A DNA stretch of 64,000 bases from Amycolatopsis sp. NBRC 101858 (GCF_030269325.1 NZ_BSTD01000002.1:1054001-1118000); one strand, 5' to 3'. Positions 23,947-34,983 are shown, counted from the first letter of the stretch. Numbers and translations: made by a program. Notes: generated from the sequence alone by a model not told the origin.

Positions 23947-24717
23947 ATGCGCACGACCCTGCTCCGAGCCGGGAGCCTCGCCGGGGTGACCGTCGCCGTG
24001 CTCGCCGGCTCCGCCGGTGTCGCCGCCGCCGACGACGCCGTCAGCGGGTCCGCCTTCGGCGCGTCGGCGAGTGTCTCCCTGCTCCCCGGAGTCCTCACCG
24101 GCGGCGAGGGGATCACCGTCGACACCGGGCAGCTGGCCAAGTCGGGCAGCACCGGCCCCGCCGAGGCGAGCGTCGCGGACGTCCCGCTCAAGGGGCTCGT
24201 CACCGCCAAGGCCATCAGCAGCTCCGTCGTCGGCGGCGCCGGTTCCGTGGCCGCCAAGGCGAGCGTCGCCGAGGTGACGCTGCCGCTGCTCGCCGCGGCC
24301 GCCGGGCGCGTGCCGTCGATCCGGCTGATCAGCGCCCGCTGCGGCTCGGCCGACGGGCACGTCACCGGCAGCAGCGACCTCGCCGGCGTCAACCTCGGCC
24401 GGCTCGGCACGCTGCCCGCCGCCACCTCGCCCAACCAGAAGCTCGGCATCCCCGGCGTCGCCGAGGTGATCGTCAACGAGCAGATCCAGCGCTACGACGG
24501 TTCTCTCGAAGTCACCGCCCTGCACGTCAAGCTGCTCGGCGGCAAGACCACCGGCGCCCTCGGCAGCGGCGACGTCAAGCTCGCCTCCGTCACCTGCGGC
24601 CCGTCGAAGGAACGCGCTCCGGAGGCGCCGCCGCGGCCGACCGGGCCCGGGCAGGTCGTCGTGGTCCCCGCCGGTGCCCCGCAGACCGGCGACGGCAGCC
24701 TCGCCGCGGAGGGCTGA
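23947..24717 (+). CDS. Choice-of-anchor P family surface protein
   Basis: 256 residues. The signal peptide (1-28) ends GVAAA, and the mature part is a beta-rich domain (about 30-215) with repeated AS(V/A)(S/A)xV(P/T)L strands and one Cys pair (ISARCGS, SVTCGP). The C-terminal tail is Pro-rich and ends PAGAPQTGDGSLAAEG. There is no LPxTG or membrane anchor, but the TGDGS end is adjacent to a class F sortase gene (4 bp downstream) and may serve as an unusual sorting signal. ATG 23947 follows AAAGGA at proper spacing. The protein is probably displayed on the cell surface. Confidence 0.82.
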   Translation: MRTTLLRAGSLAGVTVAVLAGSAGVAAADDAVSGSAFGASASVSLLPGVLTGGEGITVDTGQLAKSGSTGPAEASVADVPLKGLVTAKAISSSVVGGAGSVAAKASVAEVTLPLLAAAAGRVPSIRLISARCGSADGHVTGSSDLAGVNLGRLGTLPAATSPNQKLGIPGVAEVIVNEQIQRYDGSLEVTALHVKLLGGKTTGALGSGDVKLASVTCGPSKERAPEAPPRPTGPGQVVVVPAGAPQTGDGSLAAEG

Positions 24718-24721
24718 GCCG

Positions 24722-25291
24722 GTGCTGCGCCGCGCCCTCCTCATCGCCGTCTCCGCCCTGCTGCTCGCCGGCTGCGGCGCGACGGCGACCCCCGCCGCCC
24801 CGCCACCGGCCCCCGCGGCCGCCGTCGCCGCCGGGCTGAGCCGCTCGCTGCCGACCGCACTCGACGTCCCCGCGATCGACGCGAAGTCGACGCTGGTGTC
24901 GCTCGGGCTCAACCCCGACCGCACCGTCGAAGTGCCGCCGGTCGACCAGCCGCTGCAGGCCGGCTGGTACGAGTACGGTCCGACCCCCGGCGAGATCGGG
25001 CCCGCGGTGATCCTCGGCCACATCGACGGCGACCACCGCAAGGGCATCTTCTGGCGGCTGCACGAGCTGAAGCCGGGCGACCCCGTGCACGTCGACCGCG
25101 CCGACGGCGGGAAGCTGACCTTCGAGGTGACGAAGGTCGACCAGATCGCGAAGAAGGAGTTCCCGACGGAAGCCGTGTACGGCAACACTTCCGACGCCGA
25201 GCTGCGCCTGATCACCTGCGGCGGCAAGTACGACGCGGCGAACCGGAACTACCTCGACAACGTCATCGTGTACGCCAAGCTCAAGCGCTGA
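24722..25291 (+). CDS. Class F sortase
   Basis: 189 residues from GTG 24722, 4 bp after the preceding stop. The N terminus is a lipobox-like LLAGC (Cys18) after a hydrophobic helix, so the enzyme may be a lipoprotein. The catalytic residues are His100 (VILGHID), Cys166 (LITCGG) and Arg175 (NRNYLDNVIV), with the sortase core VPAIDAKSTLVSLGL at about 49-63. Sortases cut and transfer surface proteins to cell-wall acceptors. The adjacent choice-of-anchor P gene is its likely dedicated substrate. Confidence 0.93.
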   Translation: MLRRALLIAVSALLLAGCGATATPAAPPPAPAAAVAAGLSRSLPTALDVPAIDAKSTLVSLGLNPDRTVEVPPVDQPLQAGWYEYGPTPGEIGPAVILGHIDGDHRKGIFWRLHELKPGDPVHVDRADGGKLTFEVTKVDQIAKKEFPTEAVYGNTSDAELRLITCGGKYDAANRNYLDNVIVYAKLKR

Positions 25292-25473
25292 GCGAATAAC
25301 CGGTAGAACCGCACCACCGCGAGCCGTTATCGTCCTCCGAGCCCTGTTGCCCGGTCGAAGGACGTGCCGTTGTACATCGCGTGAGAAACCCCGAGTGCTG
25401 AATCGTCGCGCGTCGCGCCTGTGCGCCGCGCTGCTTCTTGCTGCGGACTTCTCACGGGAACCGGTGTACATCC

Positions 25474-26022
25474 ATGCTCGAAAACTGGGTCGTCGTACCC
25501 ACCTGCCTGCCGCTCGTCCTCCGCCGCTGCCCCGCGTGCGGGGGCGAGCGGTTCCGGGCGGACGGTAAATTCCGCGTCAACGCCAACCACAAGCTCATCG
25601 ACGCTTGGCTCCTCGTGCTCTGCACCGGGTGCGAGGACACCGTGAAGCTCACGGTCCTGGAGCGCGTGACCGTGCGCGCCGTCAGACCCGAGCTGCTCGA
25701 CCGGCTGCACGCCAACGATCCTGCCCTGGCGGCCGAGCTGCTCCAGGACCCGGTGCTGCGGCGACGCAACCGCGTCGCCCTCGACTGGGACGGGGCCTGG
25801 CGCCTCGACACCGGCAACGCCGACTACTCGGATCGCGAGGTGATCGACGTGTCGGTCCGCTTCGCGGCGCCGATCCCGATCCGGCCGGCCCGGCTGATCG
25901 CCGAGGGGTGCGGTCTGCCCCGAGCCGAGGTGGACCGGCTGGTCACCGAAGGAAAGGTCGTGTCGGCGGTCCGGCTGAGCGGCAAGGTCTCCGACGGCTT
26001 CACCTTCACGCTCAAACGCTGA
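25474..26022 (+). CDS. DUF1062 family protein
   Basis: 182 residues from ATG 25474 (MLENWVVVPT, the family N terminus). An N-terminal zinc-ribbon has RCPACGG (31-37) and CTGCED (about 63-68). The rest is a hydrophilic alpha/beta domain containing ALDWDGAWRLDTGNADY and an S4-like end, PIRPARLIAEGCGLPRAEVDRLVTEGKV. The latter hints at RNA binding. Function is unassigned in the family. It converges on sdhB with a 19-bp gap. Confidence 0.88.
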   Translation: MLENWVVVPTCLPLVLRRCPACGGERFRADGKFRVNANHKLIDAWLLVLCTGCEDTVKLTVLERVTVRAVRPELLDRLHANDPALAAELLQDPVLRRRNRVALDWDGAWRLDTGNADYSDREVIDVSVRFAAPIPIRPARLIAEGCGLPRAEVDRLVTEGKVVSAVRLSGKVSDGFTFTLKR

Positions 26023-26041
26023 ACCCCGGACGGCGGGCCGC

Positions 26042-26784
26042 TCAGCCACGACCCGAGCGGCTCGCCTTCCGGAACTCCCGGTTGAGGCTCGCGATGCTCG
26101 CGAACGGAATCCCCTTCGGGCACGACGCCACGCACTCACCGGTGTTCGTGCACCCGCCGAAGCCCTCCGCGTCCATCGTGTCCACCATGTCCAGCACCCG
26201 CCGCGCGCGTTCCGGCTGCCCCTGCGGCAGCAGGCTCAGGTGCGTGACCTTCGCCGCGGTGAACAGCATCGCCGAGCCGTTGGGGCACGCCGCGACGCAG
26301 GCGCCGCAGCCGATGCACGTCGCGTTGTCGAACGCCAGGTCCGCGTCCGGCTTGGGGACCGGGGTCGCGTGGGCGTCCGGGGCGCTGCCGGTCGGGGCGC
26401 TGACGTACCCGCCCGCCTGGACGATCCGGTCCAGCGCCGAGCGGTCGACCACGAGGTCCTTGATCACCGGGAAACCGCGAGCCCGCCACGGTTCCACGTC
26501 GACGACGTCGCCGTCTTCGAACGACCGCAGGTGCAGCTGGCACGACGTCGTGCGCTCCGGGCCGTGCGCCTGCCCGTTGATCACGACGCCGCACGAGCCG
26601 CAGATGCCTTCGCGGCAGTCGTGGTCGAAGGCCACCGGCTCTTCGCCGTTCGCGATCAGCTCCTGGTTGAGCACGTCGAGCAGCTCGAGGAAGGACATGT
26701 CCGGGCTGAGGTCGTCGACCGGGTAGGACACCAGCCGGCCCTCGGTGGCCGGGCCGGCCTGCCGCCAGATGCGGACGGTGAGTT

Positions 26785-26788
<4 letters not shown>
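26042..26788 (-). CDS. sdhB: Succinate dehydrogenase iron-sulfur subunit
   Basis: 248 residues, the usual SdhB/FrdB length. The N-terminal ferredoxin domain binds 2Fe-2S through CREGICGSCG and a later Cys. The C-terminal domain has CIGCGACVAACP (4Fe-4S) and CTNTGECVASCP (3Fe-4S/4Fe-4S set). It passes electrons from SdhA FAD to the quinone site. It is the last gene of sdhCAB; its ATG overlaps the SdhA stop (ATGA). A GTG-type upstream extension is rejected. Confidence 0.95.
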
Positions 26789-28712
<1,924 letters not shown>

Positions 28713-28713
<1 letters not shown>

Positions 28714-29453
28714 CAGTCCACCAGTCCCGTCATGATCGCGACCGGGACGAGCGCGTAGCCGCCCGCGATCACGACCGCCGTCGTGCTGCCGAGGATCTTG
28801 ATCACACGTTCCCGCCGCGCGCTGGTGACCCCCAAGGTGCGGGCGGCGCTGGCGAAGCCGTGGTGGATGTGCAGGCCGAGCATCGCGAGCGCGACGAGGT
28901 AGATCACGTTGACCCACCAAACCTGGAAGTCCGCGACGAGGTTGTGGTACGGGTCGCCCGACACGAAGTCCCGGTTCACCGTGCCCACGGTGAAGTCGAG
29001 GATGTGCCAGACGACGAACACCGCCAGCGTCGCGCCGCCCCAGCGCATCGTGCGCACCGCGAAGGTCGCGCGCACCGGCCGCCGGTGGACGTAGCCCACC
29101 GGCCGCGCCCGCAGGTCGCGCCGGACCAGCTGGACCGCCGCCGTGACGTGCAGGACGAGCGCGACCAGCAGGACGACGCGCTGGATCCAGAGGAACCAGG
29201 CGTAGTGCAGGACCGGCTCGCCGATCGTGCGCAGCCAGTGCGCGTAGTGGTTGAGGTCGTCGGCGCCGAGGAACGTCTTGAGGTTGCCGACCATGTGCGC
29301 GAACACGAACGCGAGCAGCAGCGCGCCGCTCACCGCCATCACGATCTTCTTGCCGATCGTCGAGTCCCAGAACCGGCGGACGTTCGAACGGCGCTCGAGG
29401 TCAGTCACCACCCGATCGACGGTAGAAGCGGCTTCACCAGAGGTCAAAGACAT
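28713..29453 (-). CDS. sdhC: Succinate dehydrogenase cytochrome b subunit (B-type, five TM)
   Basis: 246 residues with five membrane helices (about 38-60, 83-105, 128-150, 183-205, 222-243). Conserved His residues for two haem b groups are at H61, H92, H106, H158 and H200 (approximate). The FrdC/SdhC-like N terminus is RRFWDSTIGKKIVMAVSGALLLAFVFAHM. B-type complexes have one fused anchor, consistent with the absence of sdhD. The start ATG 29453 is preferred over GTG 29477 because it clears the operator region shared with the divergent LysR gene. Confidence 0.93.
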
Positions 29454-29468
29454 GATGGCTCTGCATTC

Positions 29469-29485
29469 GATAGCCACCGGCTATC
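29469..29485. promoter_or_regulatory. Perfect 7-3-7 dyad between sdhC and lysR
   Basis: GATAGCC-ACC-GGCTATC is a perfect palindrome at 29469-29485, in the 40-bp gap between the divergent starts. It has the T-N11-A layout of LysR boxes (ATAGCC...GGCTAT). Its position would let the adjacent LysR protein control both itself and sdhCAB. Confidence 0.7.
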
Positions 29486-29493
29486 GTGGAGTC

Positions 29494-30444
29494 ATGCAGC
29501 TGCACCAGCTCGCCTACTTCGTCGCCGTCGCGGAGCACCGGCACTTCACCCGCGCCGCCGAGGAGATGCGGGTCGCGCAACCCTCGCTGTCCCAGCAGAT
29601 CCGCACGCTCGAACACGACCTCGGCGCGCCGCTGTTCCACCGGATCCGCGGCAACGTCTCGCTCACCGAAGCCGGCGAGGTCCTGCTGCCGATCGCGCGG
29701 CGGATCCTGGCGGAGACCGAGTCCGCGCGGCTCGCGATCCGGGAGCTGGACGAGCTCGACCGCGGCCGCGTGCGGCTCGGCGCGCCGCCCAGCCTGTGCA
29801 CCGGCCTGCTGCCCGCGATGCTCTCGGCGTTCCGCCGCCGGTACCCGGGCATCCAGCTGGAGCTGCACGAAAGCGGGTCGGGCGACCTGCGGCAGCGGCT
29901 GGCCGAAGGCGCGCTGGACCTCGCCCTGCTGGCCGGGGCCCGGATGTCCGGCGACCCCCACCTGGCAGCGACGCCCCTGCTGCTGGAAGAGCTGGTCGTG
30001 ATCTCCCCCGCCGACTCGCCGGTGCCGCACGCGGGCGACCGGCTCGACGTCCGCGAGCTCGCCGACGTCCCGCTGGTGATGTTCCGCCGCGGCTACGACG
30101 TCCGGGAAGCGACGGTCAACGCCTGCCGCACGGCCGGGTTCGAGCCGTCGTTCGCGATTGAGGGCGGCGAGATGGACGCCGTGCTGGAGCTGGTGCGCGC
30201 GGGCGTCGGGGCCGCGGTGGTGCCGAGCACCGTGGCGGGTGAGCGCTTCCTGATGACGCGGTTCGCGCCGGAAGCGGGCATGACCCGGATCGTGCAGCTG
30301 GCCTACCGCAAGGAGGTCGAGCCCACCCGGGCCGTCCGGGCGCTGCGCACGGCGATCGTCGGGTTCGTGGCCGACCGCGCGAGCCTCCCGCCCGGGATCG
30401 AGTCCCTTGTGGACAGAGGAGGAACCCGACCGATAGGGGGTTGA
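29494..30444 (+). CDS. LysR family transcriptional regulator divergent from sdh
   Basis: 316 residues from ATG 29494. HTH MQLHQLAYFVAVAEHRHFTRAAEEMRVAQPSLSQQIRTLEHDLGAPLFHR is the standard LysR reading head (written here as one motif range, residues 1-50). The effector domain (about 90-295) has the usual LRQRLAEGALDLALL and ISPADSPV. It lies 40 bp from sdhC across a perfect dyad. LysR regulators usually sit beside their targets, so sdhCAB is the obvious candidate. It runs into the amidase gene with a 23-bp gap. Confidence 0.92.
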   Translation: MQLHQLAYFVAVAEHRHFTRAAEEMRVAQPSLSQQIRTLEHDLGAPLFHRIRGNVSLTEAGEVLLPIARRILAETESARLAIRELDELDRGRVRLGAPPSLCTGLLPAMLSAFRRRYPGIQLELHESGSGDLRQRLAEGALDLALLAGARMSGDPHLAATPLLLEELVVISPADSPVPHAGDRLDVRELADVPLVMFRRGYDVREATVNACRTAGFEPSFAIEGGEMDAVLELVRAGVGAAVVPSTVAGERFLMTRFAPEAGMTRIVQLAYRKEVEPTRAVRALRTAIVGFVADRASLPPGIESLVDRGGTRPIGG

Positions 30445-30467
30445 CCGCCGCCGCGTTCCGGAGTCCG

Positions 30468-32039
30468 ATGGACGCCGTGAATCGTCTGCGCTCGGCCGCC
30501 GTGCTCGTCGTCCTCGCCGGTTCCCTCCTGGCTCCGGTCCCCGCCTCCGCCGCCGACCCCGGTCTGGGTTTCGACCTCGACGCGGCGACCATCCCCGAGC
30601 TCCAGCAGCGGATGGACCACGGTGCCCTCACCGCCGTCCGGTTGACCACGGCCTACCTGCGTCGCATCGACGCCCTCGACAGCAAGGTCCACTCGGTCGT
30701 CGCGATCGACCCCGGTGCGCTCCGGGCCGCCGCCGCCAGCGACGCCCGCCGCCGCGCGCACCACCCGCTCGGGCAGCTCGACGGCATCCCGGTGCTGCTC
30801 AAGGACAACATCGACACGCACGCGCAGCCGGCGACCGCGGGCTCGCGGGGCCTGCCGCGCAGCCGCCCGGCCGCCGACGCGGCTCTGGTCGACCGGCTCC
30901 AGCGCGGTGGCGCGGTGATCCTCGGCAAGACCAACCTGTCCGAGTGGGCCAACTTCCGGTCGACGCATGCGACGTCGGGCTGGTCCGGGATCGGCGGCCA
31001 GACGAACAACCCCTACGTCCTCGACCGCAACCCCTGCGGCTCGTCGTCGGGCTCCGGCGCCGCCGTCGCTGCCACGCTCGCCCAGGTCGCGATCGGCACC
31101 GAGACCGACGGCTCGATCGTGTGCCCGGCGGGCGCCAACGACGTCGTCGGCGAGAAGCCGACGCTCGGGCTCGTCAGCCGGACCGGCGTCGTGCCGATCT
31201 CCGCGCAGCAGGACACCGCCGGGCCGATGGCGCGCCACGTCGTCGACGCCGCCGTCACGCTATCGGTGCTGCAGGGCCGCGACCCGGCCGACCCCGCGAC
31301 CGCGGCCATCCCCGCCGGTCAGCCGCGCGACTACGCGGCCCTCCTGCACCCGGGTGCGCTGCGCGGCGCCCGGATCGGCGTGTGGCGGCTGGCCGGGCTG
31401 GACGCGGACGTCGACCGGGTCGTCGGGGACGCCGTCCGGACGCTGACCGCCCGCGGCGCCACGGTCGTGGACGTCGACCTGCCCTACCAGGACCAGATCG
31501 GGGCCGCGGAGTCGCCGGCGCTGCTCACCGAGTTCAAGCGCGACCTGAACGCCTACCTCACGCACCGGCCCGGTCACCCCGCCACGCTCGACGAACTCAT
31601 CGCTTTCGACCGGCGCGATCCGGTGGAGCTGTCGAAGTTCGGCCAGGAGCTGTTCGAGCAGGCCGCGGCCGCGCCGTCCCCGAGCGACCCGGCGTACCGG
31701 CAGCAGCGGGCGACGGCCACGTCGCTGGCGCAGCGGTCGATCGACGAGACGCTCTCGCGACTGCACCTGGACGCCATCGTCGCGCCCACCAACAGCCCGG
31801 CGTGGAAGACGGACTACGCCGCCGGCGACGCGTTCGTGCTGGGTTCGTCGACGCCGGCGGCCGTCGCGGGCTACCCGAACGTGTCGGTCCCGGCCGGGTT
31901 CGCGGGCCCGCTGCCGATCGGCGTCTCGTTCTTCGCCGGCCGCTGGGCCGACGCCCGCGTCCTCGCCTTCGCCGCGGCGTTCGAGCACGCCGCCCCGGCG
32001 CGCCGCGCGCCCGCCTTCCTCCCCACGCTCGGCTCCTGA
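30468..32039 (+). CDS. Secreted amidase (amidase signature family)
   Basis: 523 residues. Residues 1-29 are a signal peptide (VPASAA). The amidase-signature core then has Lys112 (LLKDNID), the cis-Ser in GSSSGSGAA (191-199) and the nucleophile Ser216 (TETDGSIVCPAG). The C-terminal LGSSTPAAVAGYPNVSVPAGF and a long conserved region follow. The fold hydrolyses amide bonds in peptides, aryl amides or nicotinamide-like compounds. Export suggests scavenging of outside nitrogen sources. ATG 30468 was chosen over TTG 30441 because it has GGAG at 5 bp. Confidence 0.93.
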   Translation: MDAVNRLRSAAVLVVLAGSLLAPVPASAADPGLGFDLDAATIPELQQRMDHGALTAVRLTTAYLRRIDALDSKVHSVVAIDPGALRAAAASDARRRAHHPLGQLDGIPVLLKDNIDTHAQPATAGSRGLPRSRPAADAALVDRLQRGGAVILGKTNLSEWANFRSTHATSGWSGIGGQTNNPYVLDRNPCGSSSGSGAAVAATLAQVAIGTETDGSIVCPAGANDVVGEKPTLGLVSRTGVVPISAQQDTAGPMARHVVDAAVTLSVLQGRDPADPATAAIPAGQPRDYAALLHPGALRGARIGVWRLAGLDADVDRVVGDAVRTLTARGATVVDVDLPYQDQIGAAESPALLTEFKRDLNAYLTHRPGHPATLDELIAFDRRDPVELSKFGQELFEQAAAAPSPSDPAYRQQRATATSLAQRSIDETLSRLHLDAIVAPTNSPAWKTDYAAGDAFVLGSSTPAAVAGYPNVSVPAGFAGPLPIGVSFFAGRWADARVLAFAAAFEHAAPARRAPAFLPTLGS

Positions 32040-32043
32040 CGAC

Positions 32044-32106
32044 CCGACCCTCCAGGTACGCGAACCGACCCCCTGGGTACGCCAGCCGACCCTCCAGGTT
32101 CTCTGC
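32044..32106. repeat. Three tandem 21-bp repeats upstream of eno
   Basis: Units at 32044-32064, 32065-32085 and 32086-32106 begin CCGACCC(T/C)CC(A/T)GGGT or the close variant CCGACCCTCCAGGT. The first two differ at few positions and the third diverges in its last 7 bp. They are in the 174-bp gap between the amidase and eno, upstream of the probable eno promoter. Confidence 0.6.
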
Positions 32107-32213
32107 CGCCGCTGAGCCCTTATCGATTCAGACACTCTCTGCTAGCCTCCGTCCCGGACCCGCGCACGGCAGCGCCGCCGGCGCCCCTGGGGAACGATCT
32201 TCAAGGAGCTGAA

Positions 32214-33497
32214 ATGACGGCAATCGCCCGTGTTCACGGCCGTGAGGTCCTCGACAGCCGGGGCAACCCGACCGTCGAGGTGGACGTCGTCCTGGCGGAC
32301 GGCTCGCTGGGCCGGGCCGCCGTCCCGTCGGGCGCCTCCACCGGCACGCGGGAGGCCGTCGAACTCCGCGACGGCGACCAGGCGCGGTACCACGGCAAGG
32401 GCGTCCGCAAGGCCGTCACCGCCGTCAACACCGAGCTCGCCGAGGCGGTCGTCGGGCTGAACGCCGAAGCCCAGGCCGAGGTCGACGCCGCGCTGATCGC
32501 CGTGGACGGGACGGCGAACAAGGCCCGGGTCGGCGCCAACGCCACGCTCGGGATCTCCCTGGCCGTCGCGAAGGCCGCCGCGGCGGCCAACACGCTGCCG
32601 CTGTACCGCTACGTCGGCGGCGTCTTCGCCCACCAGCTGCCGATGCCGATGATGAACATCGTCAACGGCGGCGCGCACGCCGACAACCCGATCGACTTCC
32701 AGGAGTTCATGATCGGCCCGGTCGGCGCGGAGACCTTCGCCGAGGCCGTCCGGATGGGCTCCGAGGTGTTCCACACCCTGCGCGCGTCGCTGCGGAAAGC
32801 CGGGCACAGCACCAACGTCGGCGACGAAGGCGGCTTCGCGCCCAACCTCGCGTCGGCCGACGAAGCGCTCGAGTTCGTCGTCCGCGCCATCGAGGAGAGC
32901 GGCTACACCCCCGGCGAGGACATCGCGCTGCTGCTCGACCCGGCCGCGTCGGAGTTCTACGCCGACGGCGTCTACGACTACCGCGGCGAAGGCCGCAAGC
33001 GCAGCGTCGAGGAGCACGTCGCCTACCTCGCCGAGCTGACCACGCGGTTCCCGATCGTCTCCATCGAGGACGGCCTCGCGCAGGACGACTACGACGGCTG
33101 GAAGCAGCTCACCGACGGCATCGGCGACCGCGTGCAGCTCGTCGGCGACGACGTCTTCTGCACCAACGTCAAGCTGCTGCAGGACGGCATCGACCGCGGG
33201 ATCGCGAACTCGATCCTGGTCAAGGTCAACCAGATCGGCACGCTGACCGAAACGCTGCTCACCGTCGACACCGCGCACAAGGCGGGCTACTCGGTCGTGA
33301 TGTCCCACCGCTCCGGCGAAACCGAGGACACGACGATCGCCGACCTCGCCGTCGCCACCGGCTGCGGCCAGATCAAGACGGGTTCGCTGTCGCGTTCCGA
33401 CCGCACCGCCAAGTACAACCAGCTCATCCGCATCGAGGAGGAGCTGGGCGCGGAGGCCCGGTACGCGGGTCGGGCCACCCTCCGCGGCGCCCGCTGA
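32214..33497 (+). CDS. eno: Enolase
   Basis: 427 residues, normal bacterial enolase length. Conserved segments are SGASTGTREAVELRDGD, GGAHADNPIDFQEFMI, VGDEGGFAPN, SIEDGLAQDDYDGW (metal ligand region), VKVNQIGTLTETL (catalytic Lys) and MSHRSGETEDTTIADLAV (catalytic His). It converts 2-phosphoglycerate to phosphoenolpyruvate in glycolysis and gluconeogenesis. It has a clear AAGGAG Shine-Dalgarno. Possible promoter elements (TTATCG, 17 bp, TAGCCT at 32143) lie ahead. In most actinomycetes eno sits with ftsB-like genes; here the neighbours are unrelated, so this may be a second enolase copy. Confidence 0.96.
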   Translation: MTAIARVHGREVLDSRGNPTVEVDVVLADGSLGRAAVPSGASTGTREAVELRDGDQARYHGKGVRKAVTAVNTELAEAVVGLNAEAQAEVDAALIAVDGTANKARVGANATLGISLAVAKAAAAANTLPLYRYVGGVFAHQLPMPMMNIVNGGAHADNPIDFQEFMIGPVGAETFAEAVRMGSEVFHTLRASLRKAGHSTNVGDEGGFAPNLASADEALEFVVRAIEESGYTPGEDIALLLDPAASEFYADGVYDYRGEGRKRSVEEHVAYLAELTTRFPIVSIEDGLAQDDYDGWKQLTDGIGDRVQLVGDDVFCTNVKLLQDGIDRGIANSILVKVNQIGTLTETLLTVDTAHKAGYSVVMSHRSGETEDTTIADLAVATGCGQIKTGSLSRSDRTAKYNQLIRIEEELGAEARYAGRATLRGAR

Positions 33498-33533
33498 TCG
33501 GCGGACCGGGCCGATCTGTAGTGCCATGGACGG

Positions 33534-34982
33534 GTGACGACGTTTCACTCCTTCCTGGACAAGGTGGACGAACGACTGGGTGACGGGCTCGAGCACGTCC
33601 TGTGCGCGCACCACCGGAGACGGTTGCGCGACCTCGGCTGGGGTGACGTGCTCGAACCCGGCGGCGACCGCTTCGGCGGCCGGGCCGCGGTCCGCGACGG
33701 CAACCGCGTCGAGGTCTTGATCGACGGCGAGGAGGTGCTGCCGGCGATCGAGGACGCCATCCGGGGCGCGAAGTCCCACGTGCACATCGCCAACTGGCAC
33801 GCGAGCGCGGACTTCCGGCTGACGCGCGAGCCCGGCGCCCCCACCCTGCGGGAGCTGCTCGCCGAGACCGCCGGGCGGGGCGTCGAGGTGCGGGTGCTGC
33901 TGTGGGCCGGGCCGCCGGTCCCGGCGTTCAAGCCGACGCGGGGCCTCGCGCAGCGGGAGCGGCGGAAGTTCACCGACGGCTCGGCGGTGCGCTGCGTGCT
34001 GGACTCCCGCGAGCGAACCATGCACTGCCACCACGAAAAGCTCGTGGTGGTCGACGACGCGGTCGCGTTCGTCGGCGGGGTCGACTTCACCGCGCTGGAG
34101 GGCGACCGCCACGACAGCCCGGACCACCCGCCGCGGCCGATCGGCTGGCACGACCTGGCCTCCCGGCTCGAAGGACCGGTCGTCGCCGACGTCGCGGACC
34201 ACTTCCGGCGGCGGTGGGCGGAGGTGGCGGACGAGGACCTGCCCGCGCCGGAGGTACCGAAACCGGCCGGCGGCACCCGCGTCCAGCTGCTGCGCACGGT
34301 GCCGAACTCCACCTACGACTTCGCGCCGAAGGGCGAGTTCACGATCCTCGACGGCTACCTGCGCGCGCTGCGGTCAGCGCGGCGGCTGGTCTACCTGGAG
34401 AACCAGTTCCTGTGGTCGCCCGAGATCGCCGAAGTGCTCATCGACAAGCTCCGCACCCCGCCGGACGACCGCTTCCGCATGGTCCTGCTGCTGCCGCGCA
34501 AGCCGAGCAACGGCGCCGACACCACCCGCGGCCAGCTGGGGAGGCTGCTCGACGCGGACGACGGCCACGGCCGCCTGCTCGCGGCGACGATCAGCGCGCA
34601 CGACGGGGACGCCTCCTCCCCCGTCTACGTCCACGCGAAGGTCGGCATCGTGGACGATGAGTGGCTGACGGTCGGATCGGCGAACCTCAACGAGCATTCG
34701 CTGTTCAACGACACCGAGGTCAACATCGCGACCGACGACGGCGCGCTGGCCCGTTCGACGAGGCTGCGCCTGTGGGCCGAGCACCTGGGCCGCGAGGTGG
34801 CCGAGGTGGACGGCGACCCGGCGGACGTCGTCGACGACCTGTGGCGGCCGGTGGCGGAGGAGCAGGCGGAGCGGGAGCGCCGGGGTGAGCAGCGGACCCA
34901 CCGGCTGGTGCTGCTCCCGGGAGTGTCACGGCGGGCGGGCCGCTTGCAGGGACCACTGCGTGGACTCCTGGTCGACGGCTGA
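33534..34982 (+). CDS. Phospholipase D-like protein
   Basis: 482 residues from GTG 33534. It carries two HKD motifs: HHEKLVVVDD (residues 166-175) and VHAKVGIVDDEWLTVGSANLNE (near 365-385). The sequence between includes the PHVHIANWHAS-type strand at about 82-92. There is no signal peptide, so the protein is cytosolic or peripherally membrane-bound. Possible activities are phospholipid hydrolysis/transfer or cardiolipin-type synthesis. The C-terminal tail of ~25 residues (LLPGVSRRAGRLQGPLRGLLVDG) is basic and is duplicated downstream at 35168-35248, offset 265 bp. Confidence 0.88.
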   Translation: MTTFHSFLDKVDERLGDGLEHVLCAHHRRRLRDLGWGDVLEPGGDRFGGRAAVRDGNRVEVLIDGEEVLPAIEDAIRGAKSHVHIANWHASADFRLTREPGAPTLRELLAETAGRGVEVRVLLWAGPPVPAFKPTRGLAQRERRKFTDGSAVRCVLDSRERTMHCHHEKLVVVDDAVAFVGGVDFTALEGDRHDSPDHPPRPIGWHDLASRLEGPVVADVADHFRRRWAEVADEDLPAPEVPKPAGGTRVQLLRTVPNSTYDFAPKGEFTILDGYLRALRSARRLVYLENQFLWSPEIAEVLIDKLRTPPDDRFRMVLLLPRKPSNGADTTRGQLGRLLDADDGHGRLLAATISAHDGDASSPVYVHAKVGIVDDEWLTVGSANLNEHSLFNDTEVNIATDDGALARSTRLRLWAEHLGREVAEVDGDPADVVDDLWRPVAEEQAERERRGEQRTHRLVLLPGVSRRAGRLQGPLRGLLVDG

Positions 34983-34983
34983 C
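34903..34983 (+). repeat. Upstream copy of an 81-bp direct repeat (PLD gene 3' end)
   Basis: 34903-34983 is repeated at 35168-35248, offset 265 bp. A 44-bp stretch (34926-34969) is identical to 35191-35234, and the flanks are close. This copy encodes the last ~27 residues and the stop of the phospholipase D-like protein. Confidence 0.9.

Noticed and set aside
32044..32106. CRISPR-like array
   Set aside because: The repeats are directly adjacent with no spacers, only three units, and no cas genes are in the window.
32142..34202. A 686-codon minus-strand frame opposite eno and the PLD gene
   Set aside because: Crosses two real genes and an intergenic gap, with shadow composition and no motif.
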